Source: Marinobacter gudaonensis (GTDB lineage Bacteria > Pseudomonadota > Gammaproteobacteria > Pseudomonadales > Oleiphilaceae). From it: a stretch of 64,000 bases of DNA. A program made the position numbers and the translations under genes. The stretch is taken from the NCBI RefSeq assembly GCF_900115175.1, contig NZ_FOYV01000001.1, positions 2,046,001 to 2,110,000 of the forward strand, read 5' to 3'. The notes under the pieces are model-generated. The model made no database searches. It worked only from the letters and a program-made list of their open reading frames with translations, and had not been told where the DNA came from. Shown one piece after another: positions 44,249 to 53,151 of the stretch (the stretch's first letter is position 1; the number at the start of each line of letters is the position of its first letter).

Positions 44249-45436
44249 TTATTCGTCAAAGAGCGCGTGAACAAAGGTTTCGGCGTCAAAACTGCGCAGA
44301 TCCTCCACCTGCTCGCCGACACCGATAAAGCGGATGGGCAACTGCAGCTGGCGGGCAATGGCAAACACGATACCGCCTTTGGCGGTGCCGTCCAGTTTCG
44401 TCAAGGTAATCCCCGACACACCCACCGCCTGCTGGAACACCTGGGCCTGGCTCAGGGCGTTCTGTCCGGTACCGGCATCCAGCACCAGCATGACCTCGTG
44501 GGGCGCGGTCTCGTCGAGCTTCTTCATAACCCGAACCACCTTCTCCAGCTCCTGCATCAGGTTGTCCTTGTTCTGGAGGCGGCCGGCGGTGTCGGCAATC
44601 ACAACGTCAACGCCGCGGGACTTGGCCGACTGGATGGCGTCAAAAATGACCGACGCGCTGTCGGCACCGGTATGTTGTGCCACCACCGGCACATTGTTGC
44701 GTTCCCCCCAGACCTGCAGCTGCTCCACGGCCGCCGCCCGGAAGGTGTCGCCCGCGGCCAGCATCACCGACTTGCCCTCGTCCTGGAATTTCCGGGCCAG
44801 CTTACCAATCGTGGTGGTCTTGCCCACGCCGTTCACGCCCACCATCAGGATCACGTACGGGGTTTTGTCGGCGTCGATTTTCAGGGGCTGGGTAACGTCC
44901 TTGAGCAGGTCGTGCAGCTCGCCACGCAACGCCTTGCGCAGAGCCTCACCGTCCTTGAGCTGATTGCGCTCAAGCTTCTCCGTGAGTGAATCAATGATCT
45001 CGGAGGTGGCGGTAACGCCTACGTCGGCCATCAGAAGCGTGGTTTCAATCTCTTCCAGCAGCTCTTCGTCAATCTTCTTGCCCAGTGAGAACAGGTCTGA
45101 CAGGCCGCCCGTCAGACCCGCGCGGGTTTTACCCAGGCCCTTGCGGATTCGCTCAAAAACGCTGAGCTGGGGCTCCGGCTCCTCCGGCTCCCGGGGTTTC
45201 CCGGCGGGCCTGGGTTCGGCTTCGGGCTCTGGCTCTGCCACCGGCTCTGGTTCGGCCTCAGCAGCAGGCTCGGGCTCGACTTCTTTGGGCTCTGGCGCAG
45301 CCCCCCTTGCAACCTCGGGCTTGCGCTGGGGTACTGGCCGCGGCCTTGGCGCCCGGCTCCGGTTGCCGGCAACATCCAGGATGAAAACGAGCACAAGAAG
45401 GGCCAACAGGCCGATTGAAATCCACTCTGCCGTCAT
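44249..45436 (-). CDS. ftsY: signal-recognition-particle receptor FtsY
   Basis: A 395-residue GTPase that docks SRP-ribosome complexes at the membrane. The NG domain has GVNGVGKTTTIGKLA (P-loop), DTAGRLQNKDNL and TKLDGTAKGG. An acidic, Glu/Pro-repeat A domain spans about 40-95. Unlike E. coli FtsY, the N-terminus begins with an apparent transmembrane helix (WISIGLLALLVLVFILDVAG, about 5-24), suggesting direct membrane anchoring. The start codon has only a weak ribosome site, but no other start fits. It leads the ftsYEX operon. Confidence 0.95.
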   Translation of the reverse strand: MTAEWISIGLLALLVLVFILDVAGNRSRAPRPRPVPQRKPEVARGAAPEPKEVEPEPAAEAEPEPVAEPEPEAEPRPAGKPREPEEPEPQLSVFERIRKGLGKTRAGLTGGLSDLFSLGKKIDEELLEEIETTLLMADVGVTATSEIIDSLTEKLERNQLKDGEALRKALRGELHDLLKDVTQPLKIDADKTPYVILMVGVNGVGKTTTIGKLARKFQDEGKSVMLAAGDTFRAAAVEQLQVWGERNNVPVVAQHTGADSASVIFDAIQSAKSRGVDVVIADTAGRLQNKDNLMQELEKVVRVMKKLDETAPHEVMLVLDAGTGQNALSQAQVFQQAVGVSGITLTKLDGTAKGGIVFAIARQLQLPIRFIGVGEQVEDLRSFDAETFVHALFDE

Positions 45437-45594
45437 AAAATCAATCCATCAGTATGAATGGGCGGAACACAGAAAGCGCACATTCTAGCAGACTGTCCCA
45501 TTGAAGTGAGGCTTGGCGGATTATCACGCTGGCACGGGATTCCGGTAACATGCCGGGGTTCGTCACCCTGTTGATCCGCTTCGGAGTTACCGCC

Positions 45595-46245
45595 ATGGCG
45601 CGTCGAAAACCCGCTCATCGAACCCCCGGCACAAAAAGCCCGGCTCCCGCCCGCTCAGACAGCGGAACCCGGGGTGCTGGCGAGCTTCGGATCATTGGCG
45701 GCGACTGGCGCAGCCGCAAACTCAAGTTCCCCAACGCCGGAGGCGTTCGGCCCACGCCGGCCCGCACCCGGGAAACTCTGTTCAACTGGCTGGCCTTTCA
45801 CCTCGCCGGCAGCGATTGCCTGGATCTGTTCGCCGGCTCCGGCGCTCTGGGACTTGAGGCGTTGTCCCGAGGTGCCGGCCATGCCACGCTGGTGGACCAT
45901 ACGCCGGCTCTGGCCAACGCATTGAGGACCAACCTGCGGCTGCTGAAGTCTGAATCGGGAGAGGTGGTGTGCAACACCGTGGAGCACTACCTGGCGCAGC
46001 GGCAGCGACCGCCGTTCGACATCGTGTTCATGGATCCGCCGTTCCGCCAGGGCTGGCTGGAGCGGCTGTTCCCGCTACTGGAGGCGCAGGGCTGGGTAAA
46101 GCCCGGTGGCTGGGTCTACGTGGAGCACGAGAGCGAACTGGTTACGCCGGCGGTGCCGGCGACCTGGCACCTGCACCGTCAGAAGCGTGCAGGCCAGGTC
46201 ACCTATTCGCTGTTTCGGGTTCAGGCCGAAGGTCTGAGCGAGTAA
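45595..46245 (+). CDS. rsmD: 16S rRNA (guanine966-N2)-methyltransferase RsmD
   Basis: A 216-residue SAM-dependent enzyme that methylates G966 in the 30S subunit. Motifs are LDLFAGSGALGLEALSRGA (SAM-binding motif I) and DIVFMDPPFRQG (catalytic DPPF). A basic N-terminal tail precedes GELRIIGGDWRSRKL. The start at 45595 follows CGGAGTTACCGCC; an ATG at 45550 is too far up. It is divergent from ftsY, a common arrangement, and its 3' end overlaps the convergent desaturase gene by 25 bp. Confidence 0.94.
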   Translation: MARRKPAHRTPGTKSPAPARSDSGTRGAGELRIIGGDWRSRKLKFPNAGGVRPTPARTRETLFNWLAFHLAGSDCLDLFAGSGALGLEALSRGAGHATLVDHTPALANALRTNLRLLKSESGEVVCNTVEHYLAQRQRPPFDIVFMDPPFRQGWLERLFPLLEAQGWVKPGGWVYVEHESELVTPAVPATWHLHRQKRAGQVTYSLFRVQAEGLSE

Positions 46246-47399
46246 GCCCGCAGGTGATCGGCAAATTCCTCAAGGTAGCGGATGCCGCTGACTTCGGCCT
46301 CACGGCACCAAGCCATCAGGGCATTGAGCTTGTCCTGGGGCTTGAGCCCCCGCTGACGCCAGAGCGCCTGCAGCTCATGGCTCTTCTCGTAAATCTGGCG
46401 AAGCACAGCATTACGCTCCAGGACTGATTCCAGGGTTTCCTTCTCCCTGGGGTGAATCAAGGTGATCTCCCGGGACAACAGCTGCTTGAGCTTGCGGTAC
46501 CTGGGGCGGATTTCGTCGTCCATCAAGGACTTTTGCTGACGCAGCACCGGCTCCATGACGCGTTTGCGGTACTGTCGCATGATATCGAAGCGATTGTTGG
46601 CAATGGCCTGCACCGTTTCCACATCCATATCCAGCTTGCCCGGCACGTGATGGGCAATGGGCCGATATCCCTTGGGCTTGGCCAATCCAAACAGCTGGAA
46701 CAGACGGATATAGCCCCAGCCAATGTCCACCTCGAACCAGCGGCGGGACAGCTTGGACGAGTTCGGGTAGGTGTGGTGGTTGTTGTGCAGCTCCTCGCCA
46801 CCGATCAACAAGCCCAGCGGCGAAATGTTGCGGGCGTTGTCAGCGCACTCATAGTTACGGTAGCCCATCCAGTGACCGATGCCGTTCACCACACCGGCAG
46901 CCCAGACCGGGATCCACATCATCTGCACTGCCCAGATCCAGATTCCATGAACACCGAACAACGCCAGGTTGATCACAGCCAACAACGCAATCCCCAGCCC
47001 TTTGTAGCGACTGTAGACGTTACGCTCGATCCAGTCCTCAGGCGTTCTCTGCCCGTAACGCTCCAGGGTTTCTGGCGTGGCGGAGGCGGCGTAGAGCTCG
47101 GCGCCTTCGAACAGCACTTTACGGATACCCAGCACAACCGGGCTGTGGGGGTCTTCTTCGGTTTCGCACTTGGCGTGGTGCTTGCGGTGGATCGCCGTCC
47201 ATTCCTTGGTGTTCTGGGCGGTGGTCAGCCAGAGCCAGAACCGGAAAAAATGCTTCAGGGCCGGATGCAGATCCAGCGAGTTGTGCGCCGAATGGCGATG
47301 CAGGTAGAGCGTTACACTGACAATCGTGACGTGGGTCATTCCGAGTGTCACCAGAACGAGCTGCATCACAGACAGGTCAAGAAGACCATTGAACCACAT
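46221..47399 (-). CDS. membrane fatty acyl-CoA delta-9-type desaturase
   Basis: A 392-residue di-iron desaturase in the inner membrane. Three His boxes are present (HRHSAH, HRKHHA, HNNHH) with four hydrophobic helices arranged in pairs. This is the pattern of acyl-CoA/acyl-lipid desaturases that make monounsaturated fatty acids aerobically. The C-terminal 130 residues form a charged helical extension (LKQLLSREITLIHPREKETL). A FabR/DesT-like palindrome lies 69 bp upstream (47468-47485), suggesting control by acyl-CoA saturation. Substrate is inferred. Confidence 0.92.
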   Translation of the reverse strand: MWFNGLLDLSVMQLVLVTLGMTHVTIVSVTLYLHRHSAHNSLDLHPALKHFFRFWLWLTTAQNTKEWTAIHRKHHAKCETEEDPHSPVVLGIRKVLFEGAELYAASATPETLERYGQRTPEDWIERNVYSRYKGLGIALLAVINLALFGVHGIWIWAVQMMWIPVWAAGVVNGIGHWMGYRNYECADNARNISPLGLLIGGEELHNNHHTYPNSSKLSRRWFEVDIGWGYIRLFQLFGLAKPKGYRPIAHHVPGKLDMDVETVQAIANNRFDIMRQYRKRVMEPVLRQQKSLMDDEIRPRYRKLKQLLSREITLIHPREKETLESVLERNAVLRQIYEKSHELQALWRQRGLKPQDKLNALMAWCREAEVSGIRYLEEFADHLRAYSLRPSA

Positions 47400-47467
47400 A
47401 GCAAATCCTCAAAATCAAAATCACTGGCACGAAGCCAGTGTCGCCGCTTCGGCAACTCCGACACTTT

Positions 47468-47485
47468 AGCTTACAGCTGTAAGCC
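47468..47485. promoter_or_regulatory. FabR/DesT-like operator palindrome
   Basis: AGCTTACAGCTGTAAGCC contains a perfect 16-bp palindrome (47469-47484). It resembles the AGCnTACAnnTGTAnGCT pattern bound by FabR-type repressors of unsaturated fatty acid genes. It lies between the desaturase start (47399) and mutM (47551). Confidence 0.6.
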
Positions 47486-47550
47486 CCAACAACCGCATTT
47501 GGATGCAAATTTGTTACTGATTACACTTACATGTTTCCAGGAGAGTTTCC

Positions 47551-48363
47551 GTGCCCGAACTGCCAGAAGTTGAAACCACCCGACGGGGTATTGCCCCGCA
47601 CTGCGAGGGTCAGACCATCGCGAGGGTTACCGTCCGGAATGGCAGCCTGCGCTGGCCCGTTCCTTCTGACCTGGGCGCCCGCCTCGAAGGCCAGGTGATC
47701 CGGAGCATTGACCGGCGAGCGAAGTATCTGTTCCTCAACCTCGATCAGGGCACGGTGATTGTGCACCTCGGCATGTCCGGCAGCCTCAGGGTAATCACCG
47801 ACGACACCCGCCCCCTCACCCACGATCACATTGAGGTCGCCTTGCAGTCGGGCGTCACCCTGAGGTTCAACGATCCCCGCCGTTTCGGCTGCTGGCTCTG
47901 GGCCGACTCCACGGAGGACCACCCGCTGATCCGCCACCTGGGGCCGGAGCCCCTGGTTCCGGAATTTAACGGAGCCCACCTGTTCCGGCTGTCGCGGGCA
48001 CGCAACACACCGGTGAAGTCCTTCATCATGGACAACCACGTGGTGGTCGGCGTTGGCAACATCTACGCCAACGAGGCGTTGTTCAAGGCCGGGATCCACC
48101 CCCGACGCAAAGCCGGTCGAATCAGCCTGGACCGCTACCACCGGCTTGCGGAGGCCATTCGTGAAACTCTCAGTGCCGCCATTCTGATGGGCGGCACCAC
48201 GCTCAGGGACTTTGTTAACAGCGACGGCAAGCCGGGTTACTTCGCCCAGTCCCTGCTGGTGTATGGGCGCGGCAACGAGCCCTGCAAAGAGTGTGGTCGC
48301 CCGCTCAAGGAAATCCGGATGAACAACCGGTCCACGGTCTACTGTTCCCACTGCCAACGCTAA
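47551..48363 (+). CDS. mutM: formamidopyrimidine-DNA glycosylase MutM (Fpg)
   Basis: A 270-residue base-excision repair enzyme that removes 8-oxoguanine and nicks the strand. The N-terminus [12 protein letters not shown] supplies the catalytic Pro2 and Glu3. [10 protein letters not shown] holds the conserved Lys, and the C-terminal zinc finger has CKECGRP...YCSHCQ with four Cys. The start is a GTG, with CAGGAGAG upstream; it gives the exact mature N-terminus the family needs. Secure. Confidence 0.96.
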   Translation: MPELPEVETTRRGIAPHCEGQTIARVTVRNGSLRWPVPSDLGARLEGQVIRSIDRRAKYLFLNLDQGTVIVHLGMSGSLRVITDDTRPLTHDHIEVALQSGVTLRFNDPRRFGCWLWADSTEDHPLIRHLGPEPLVPEFNGAHLFRLSRARNTPVKSFIMDNHVVVGVGNIYANEALFKAGIHPRRKAGRISLDRYHRLAEAIRETLSAAILMGGTTLRDFVNSDGKPGYFAQSLLVYGRGNEPCKECGRPLKEIRMNNRSTVYCSHCQR

Positions 48364-48441
48364 AGCCCGACCCGGTGCACATTTTGCAACGAAAAATCGT
48401 TTGAAAATGCGCAAATATGATTCATAGTTAACGGAGGACTT

Positions 48442-48543
48442 ATGCCCGGCGTATACAATAGGCCGGCATCCGATGGATGCCGTTCCGGTGCTGCTCCCCG
48501 CAGGGACCGCACCGCGAGGGCCAAGAAGCTCAGGAGACAGTAA
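48442..48543 (+). CDS. possible 33-codon leader peptide
   Basis: An in-frame ATG preceded by GGAGGACTT opens a 33-codon frame, Arg-rich (MPGVYNRPASDGCRSGAAPR at the N-terminus), that stops 2 bp before the next gene's ATG at 48546. The tight junction and strong ribosome site suggest translational coupling. A hairpin (CGGCATCC/GGATGCCG) lies inside. It could also be chance, and a promoter-like TATACA sits within it. Confidence 0.35.
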   Translation: MPGVYNRPASDGCRSGAAPRRDRTARAKKLRRQ

Positions 48544-48545
48544 CG

Positions 48546-48878
48546 ATGATCCGTAAGATTTCCCGCACCCTGGTGGCCACCCTGGCGGCCTGCCTGATGG
48601 CCTTTTCCTCCCTGGGCCACGCGCAAGCCGTGGATGAAACCCCGTCGGCCCTGGCCATGACCGGCGACGCCATTTTTGTCCGTCCGGCACTACTGGCAAC
48701 CACCATTGTTGGCAGCGCCGTTTACCTGGTGTCCCTGCCCTTCTCCCTGCTGGGCGGCAACGCCGGGGAAGCCGGAGAAGTTCTGGTGATGGGCCCCGCC
48801 AAGGCGACCTTCGTTCGCTGCCTGGGCTGCACCCGCACCGGCCGCAAGCCAGAGACGGTGGAGCAAACCGGCAACTGA
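48546..48878 (+). CDS. small exported protein of unknown function
   Basis: 110 residues with a signal peptide (cleavage near GHA-QAVD). One hydrophobic helix follows (ALLATTIVGSAVYLVSLPFS, about 44-63), then GGNAGEAGEVLVMGPAKATF and VRCLGCTRTG with two Cys. Proteins of this shape are widespread in pseudomonads and relatives and are sometimes labelled multidrug transporter, for which nothing here gives support. The start at 48546 follows AGGAGACAGTAACG. A terminator-like hairpin follows. Confidence 0.8.
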   Translation: MIRKISRTLVATLAACLMAFSSLGHAQAVDETPSALAMTGDAIFVRPALLATTIVGSAVYLVSLPFSLLGGNAGEAGEVLVMGPAKATFVRCLGCTRTGRKPETVEQTGN

Positions 48879-48938
48879 TCCCCACCGACTCGGCCAGCCT
48901 CCGTACTATCACGGCTTGCCTGCCACGGGAAACTTCGG

Positions 48939-48968
48939 CAGCCTGAGGGAAATTCTTCAGGCTGTTTT
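48939..48968 (+). terminator. probable terminator
   Basis: An 8-bp stem (48939-48946 with 48957-48964), a 10-nt loop and TTTT. It lies between the small exported gene and yrfG and ends 6 bp before the yrfG start. Confidence 0.6.
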
Positions 48969-48973
48969 GGCAT

Positions 48974-49663
48974 ATGGTTAACTGGTCGTCCCTCGACACT
49001 GTGTTCCTTGATATGGACGGAACACTGCTTGATCTGCACTTCGACAACCACTTCTGGCTCGAGCATCTGCCAGCGCGCTATGCCGAGCACTATGACCTGA
49101 GCCCCCAGCAGGCCAAAGACTATCTGATCCCGATGATCATGGCCGAACGCGGCTCACTGAACTGGTACTGCACGGATTACTGGAGCGAGCGGTTGTCGCT
49201 GGATATCACCGGCCTGAAAGCCGAAGTGGGCGACCGTATCGGCTACCGCCCCCATGTGATTGATTTCCTGAACGCGCTGAAAACCAGCGGCCTGCGGTCG
49301 GTCATTGTCACCAATTGTCACCCCGATCCCCTGGCCCTGAAGCTCGAAAGGACCGGGCTGGCGTCGCGGGTAGACGCCATTGTCTCCAGCCACGAGCTGG
49401 GCAAACCCAAGGAAGAGCCGGCGTTCTGGGAAGATCTCCAGACGCTGACCCCCTACCGCCGGGAATCCACCCTGATGGTGGACGACAGTTTCCCGGTACT
49501 CGAGAGCGCACTCCGGGCCGGGATCAGCCAGTGCCTGGCCGTGCTGGCACCGGACAGCAAGCAAGGCCCCCGTGAAGCTCATCCGGACATCCCCTGCATC
49601 CACCACTTCGACGAGGTGCTTCCGGCCCTCCGTGAACGCTCCTCCCTGTCAACCGGCCAATGA
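48974..49663 (+). CDS. yrfG: GMP/IMP nucleotidase YrfG (HAD family)
   Basis: A 229-residue haloacid-dehalogenase-type phosphatase. Motif I is FLDMDGTLLD, motif II VIVTNCH, motif III KPKEEP and motif IV LMVDDS. YrfG dephosphorylates purine nucleotides. The N-terminal cap has the YrfG-type SLNWYCTDYWSERLSLDI. It heads the yrfG-hslR-hslO-pckA order found in enterobacteria and pseudomonads. The ribosome site is weak, but the start fits the family. Confidence 0.9.
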   Translation: MVNWSSLDTVFLDMDGTLLDLHFDNHFWLEHLPARYAEHYDLSPQQAKDYLIPMIMAERGSLNWYCTDYWSERLSLDITGLKAEVGDRIGYRPHVIDFLNALKTSGLRSVIVTNCHPDPLALKLERTGLASRVDAIVSSHELGKPKEEPAFWEDLQTLTPYRRESTLMVDDSFPVLESALRAGISQCLAVLAPDSKQGPREAHPDIPCIHHFDEVLPALRERSSLSTGQ

Positions 49664-49703
49664 CGGGTTATAATCCGGGTATAGACCCATCCGGTGAGGA
49701 GAT

Positions 49704-50111
49704 ATGACGGCACCAACCTCTGACGATCAACGTGTAAGACTCGACAAATGGCTGTGGGCCGCGCGCTTCTATAAAACCCGCACCCTTGCCAAGGAAGCCA
49801 TCGAAGGCGGCAAGGTGCACTACAACAGCCAGCGCTGCAAACCCGGCAAACTGGTGGAGACTGGCGCCACTGTGACCTTGCGTCTGGGCTGGCAGGAAAG
49901 AGTGGTGGTCGTGGACGACATCAGCGACAAACGGCGGGGCGCGCCCGAAGCGCAAAAGCTCTACCACGAAACCGACGACAGTGTTAAAAAGCGCGAGGAA
50001 CTGGCCTGGCAAAGGAAAACCATGCAGGCCGCCCAACTTCCACCAGCGAGAAGACCTTCCAAGAAGGACCGCCGGGATATCCAGCGATTCCGCGAACAGA
50101 ACGGCCTCTGA
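49704..50111 (+). CDS. hslR: heat-shock ribosome-recycling protein HslR (Hsp15)
   Basis: A 135-residue S4-domain RNA-binding protein that rescues 50S subunits carrying stalled nascent chains. The S4 motif is VRLDKWLWAARFYKTRTLAKEAIEGGKV. A basic Lys/Arg-rich tail follows (PARRPSKKDRRDIQRFREQ). The start follows TGAGGAGAT. It lies between yrfG and hslO, as expected. Secure. Confidence 0.94.
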   Translation: MTAPTSDDQRVRLDKWLWAARFYKTRTLAKEAIEGGKVHYNSQRCKPGKLVETGATVTLRLGWQERVVVVDDISDKRRGAPEAQKLYHETDDSVKKREELAWQRKTMQAAQLPPARRPSKKDRRDIQRFREQNGL

Positions 50112-50183
50112 CCCAAGCCGGAAGGCGGTCGGAGCCGGAGCCACCCCTTCCCCATCGTTATTCAGATTTTCAGGAGACATCAC

Positions 50184-51038
50184 ATGGCATCCCGCGACCA
50201 GTTCCAGCGTTTTATCTTCGAGCACAGTCAGGTGCGGGGAGCCTGGGTCCAGCTAGGTGAAAGCTATCAGGTGATCGGCAGCCAGGCACCCTACCCCGAT
50301 ACCGTCCGCACACTGCTGGGCGAGGCACTGGTGGCCAGCATCCTGATGAGCAGCACCCTCAAGTATCAGGGCACAATCTCGATCCAGGCTCAGGGCGAAG
50401 GGCCCCTGCGCACGCTCATGGCCGAGTGCAGCCACGACCGATACATCCGCGGTCTGGCCCGGTTTGACGAGCACGCTGTGAGCGAAGACAGCTTCACCGA
50501 CCTCCTGGGCCAGGGCCAGATGGCCATCACCATCACCCCCGAGCAGGGCCACCGGTATCAGGGCGTGGTGCCGAGGGAATCCGATACCCTCGCGGGCTGC
50601 TTGGAGGACTACTTCGAGCGCTCGGAGCAGATTGCCACCACCCTTATCCTGTTTGCCGACGACAACGGCGCCGCCGGCCTCTTGCTCCAGCGGCTGCCTG
50701 GGGCCACCGACGACGATGAGGACCTGTGGGAGCGGGTCAACCACCTGGCCCGCACGGTTGAGGCGGCAGAACTGCTGGAACTGGACAGCGAGACGGTACT
50801 GCACCGGCTGTTCCACGAGGAGACTGTGCGCCTCTTCGATGCCGAACCCGTGGCGTTCCGCTGTACCTGCTCACGAGAGCGGACCCTCGGCGCTCTTGAG
50901 GCCATCGGACGAGACGAGTGCTACAGCATCATTGAGGAACAGGGTTCCATCGAAATGGACTGCCAGTTCTGTCACGCTCACTATCGCTTCGATAGAAATG
51001 ATATTGATCATCTTTTCACCGGTCATACGTTACACTGA
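50184..51038 (+). CDS. hslO: redox-regulated holdase chaperone Hsp33
   Basis: A 284-residue cytoplasmic chaperone switched on by oxidation. The C-terminal zinc-binding switch has CTC (227 and 229) and CQFC (260 and 263), the CxC...CxxC pattern. The N-terminal domain starts with RFIFEHSQVRGAWVQL. The start follows CAGGAGACATCAC. It is followed by a terminator at 51054-51098. Secure. Confidence 0.96.
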   Translation: MASRDQFQRFIFEHSQVRGAWVQLGESYQVIGSQAPYPDTVRTLLGEALVASILMSSTLKYQGTISIQAQGEGPLRTLMAECSHDRYIRGLARFDEHAVSEDSFTDLLGQGQMAITITPEQGHRYQGVVPRESDTLAGCLEDYFERSEQIATTLILFADDNGAAGLLLQRLPGATDDDEDLWERVNHLARTVEAAELLELDSETVLHRLFHEETVRLFDAEPVAFRCTCSRERTLGALEAIGRDECYSIIEEQGSIEMDCQFCHAHYRFDRNDIDHLFTGHTLH

Positions 51039-51053
51039 ACGTCGTCTTGATTC

Positions 51054-51098
51054 GCCCGGAAGCCGCTCATAGCAAGGGTTTCCGGGCAGTCGTTTTTT
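51054..51098 (+). terminator. rho-independent terminator of hslO
   Basis: An 8-bp stem (51054-51061 with 51080-51087), an 18-nt loop and then GTTTTTT. It lies 16 bp after the hslO stop. Confidence 0.85.
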
Positions 51099-51112
51099 AC
51101 CGGCGTCTCTGG

Positions 51113-51183
51113 CATAATAGCGCGCCTGAATTGACCCGATTGTTCAGATTTCCGTCAATTTTGGGGGGCGGCCTGAACAATCG
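51113..51183 (+). promoter_or_regulatory. pckA promoter and structured leader
   Basis: A -10-like CATAAT lies at 51113-51118 (the -35 is unclear). The leader then holds an 11-bp inverted repeat (51137-51147 with 51173-51183) and a 7-bp inverted repeat (51129-51135 with 51154-51160) that interleaves with it. The two helices can form only as a pseudoknot or as alternatives. No known riboswitch was recognised. Confidence 0.5.
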
Positions 51184-51210
51184 CTAAGACATCCCGAGGG
51201 CGAGGTCGAA

Positions 51211-52746
51211 GTGAGCACTACTTATAATGATCTGAGTACAGCACGACTGGTTGAGGTGGCGCTGGCACGTGACGAAGGCCAGTTGGCATCCAACGGATCG
51301 CTGGTGGTAAGAACCGGTGATCGCACGGGCCGGTCTCCCATGGACCGCTACATCGTTGAGGAGCCGAGCACCTCCGACGACATCCACTGGGGTCCGATCA
51401 ACCGCCCGTTCGATGCGGAAAAGTTCGACGCCTTGTGGGAGCGTGTCGAGGCGTACATCGCCGAGAAAGGCCAGTTTGTTTCCCATGTGCACGTTGGCTC
51501 GGATCCCGAGCACTACCTGCCCGTGAAAATGACCACCGAGACTGCCTGGCAGAACCTGTTCGGTCGCAACCTCTTTATCCGCCCGGAGAGTTACAACCCG
51601 GCCGACAAACAGGAATGGCAGATTCTTAACGCAGCCAACTTTGAGTGCGTGCCCGAGCGTGACGGCACCAACAGCAACGGCTGCGTGATGATCAACTTTG
51701 CCAAGCGCAAGGTGCTGCTGGCCGGCATGCACTACGCGGGCGAAATGAAGAAAGCCATGTTCTCAGTGCAGAACTTCCTGCTGCCCGAGAAAGACGTGCT
51801 GCCCATGCACTGCTCCGCCAACGTAGGCGAGAACGGAGAAACCTGCCTGTTCTTCGGCCTGTCCGGCACCGGAAAGACCACCCTGTCTGCCGACCCCCAC
51901 CGTTACCTGATCGGCGACGATGAGCATGGTTGGGGCCCGGGCACGGTGTTCAACATCGAAGGCGGCTGCTACGCCAAGTGCATCGACCTGAGCCAGAAAA
52001 ACGAACCGATCATCTGGGACGCCATCCGTTTCGGCGCCATCGTCGAAAACGTGGTGATTGATCCGGAAACCCGCGAGCCGGACTACACCGATGTCTCGCT
52101 CACCGAGAACTCCCGTTGCGCCTACCCGCTTGAGCACGTCGAAAAGCGGGTGATCGAGAACCGGGCCGGCGAGCCGTCCCACATAGTGTTCCTGACCTGC
52201 GACATGACGGGCGTGCTGCCTCCGGTATCTATCCTGAGCCGTGAAGGCGCTGCCTACCACTTCCTCAGTGGCTACACCGCGCTGGTGGGCTCCACCGAAA
52301 TGGGCTCCTCCTCGAAGCTCAAGTCCACCTTCTCCACCTGCTTCGGTGCGCCGTTCTTCCCGCGTCCGGCTGGCGTCTACGCCGAGCTGCTGATGAAGCG
52401 GATGGACGAGTTTGGCAGCAAGGTGTTCCTGGTGAATACCGGCTGGACCGGTGGTCCTTACGGTGAGGGACAGCGTTTCAGCATCCCGACCACGCGCGCC
52501 ATCATTGCCGCCATCCAGAACGGCGATCTGGACGACGTGGAAACCGAGCACCTGCCCACGCTGAACCTGGATGTGCCCAGGCACGTGCCCGGCGTCGATA
52601 CCGAGCTGCTGAACCCGCGCAACACCTGGGTAAGCCCAGACTACTATGATGGCAAGGCCCAGGAACTGATTGCCCAGTTCGTGGAAAACTTCAAGAAGTT
52701 CGACGTGGCCGATGCGATTGTTGAGGCTGGTCCGAAACTGAACTGA
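51211..52746 (+). CDS. pckA: phosphoenolpyruvate carboxykinase (ATP)
   Basis: A 511-residue ATP-dependent enzyme that turns oxaloacetate into phosphoenolpyruvate for gluconeogenesis. The kinase P-loop is [11 protein letters not shown] (about 216-226). The substrate site [18 protein letters not shown] is near the N-terminus, and the metal/catalytic segment [14 protein letters not shown] is present. The start is a GTG at 51211, preceded by a GAGGGCGAGGTCGAA stretch. It ends with a strong terminator. The position after hslO matches E. coli. Confidence 0.96.
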   Translation: MSTTYNDLSTARLVEVALARDEGQLASNGSLVVRTGDRTGRSPMDRYIVEEPSTSDDIHWGPINRPFDAEKFDALWERVEAYIAEKGQFVSHVHVGSDPEHYLPVKMTTETAWQNLFGRNLFIRPESYNPADKQEWQILNAANFECVPERDGTNSNGCVMINFAKRKVLLAGMHYAGEMKKAMFSVQNFLLPEKDVLPMHCSANVGENGETCLFFGLSGTGKTTLSADPHRYLIGDDEHGWGPGTVFNIEGGCYAKCIDLSQKNEPIIWDAIRFGAIVENVVIDPETREPDYTDVSLTENSRCAYPLEHVEKRVIENRAGEPSHIVFLTCDMTGVLPPVSILSREGAAYHFLSGYTALVGSTEMGSSSKLKSTFSTCFGAPFFPRPAGVYAELLMKRMDEFGSKVFLVNTGWTGGPYGEGQRFSIPTTRAIIAAIQNGDLDDVETEHLPTLNLDVPRHVPGVDTELLNPRNTWVSPDYYDGKAQELIAQFVENFKKFDVADAIVEAGPKLN

Positions 52747-52763
52747 TGCCGTGAGCGGTCAAC

Positions 52764-52798
52764 AAAAAAGCGCCCTGCGAAAGCACGGCGCTTTTTTT
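52764..52798. terminator. bidirectional rho-independent terminator after pckA
   Basis: An A-tract, a GCGCC/GGCGC stem and a T-tract (52764-52774 with 52787-52798), U-rich on both strands. It separates pckA from the small membrane protein gene. Confidence 0.9.
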
Positions 52799-52833
52799 GT
52801 AAGATAGGAGTTCAATCCTGCAGGACACCACCG

Positions 52834-53112
52834 ATGAAAAACCGTCTGCGCAAGCTCTTCTCACCGATCCTGACGCCCATGGAAAGCGGTGAAGTCGGGC
52901 CCAGCTACAAGGCCTCCCACCGAACCATCCTGAAAGCGGTAGGCGTGCTCTTTCTCATTCTGGCCACAGGGTCTGGCGTCGGCCTGACCTATACGGGTGA
53001 ACTTGGCGCACTAATCCCTCTGCTGGTTTTTCTGGGCATTGGCGGCGTTTCAATTATTGTCGCAACGCTCGGGTCCGATGCGGCCGTCTCGAAAATGTGG
53101 GGTAATCGATAG
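52834..53112 (+). CDS. small two-helix membrane protein
   Basis: 92 residues, not recognised. A basic N-terminus (KNRLRKLFSPILTP) is followed by two hydrophobic helices, about 35-53 (VGVLFLILATGSGVGLT) and 58-78 (LIPLLVFLGIGGVSIIVATL). The start has CAGGACACCACCG upstream, and the gene follows the pckA terminator as its own unit. It is convergent with the TRAP permease gene. Probably inner-membrane; function unknown. Confidence 0.7.
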   Translation: MKNRLRKLFSPILTPMESGEVGPSYKASHRTILKAVGVLFLILATGSGVGLTYTGELGALIPLLVFLGIGGVSIIVATLGSDAAVSKMWGNR

Positions 53113-53151
53113 TCCTGGCAAGTACACCCGCGCCAGGGAACATCTTTCGTT

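Noticed and set aside
48546..48878. Multidrug transporter
   Set aside because: Similar small proteins carry this label, but one helix and a signal peptide in 110 residues do not support a transporter.
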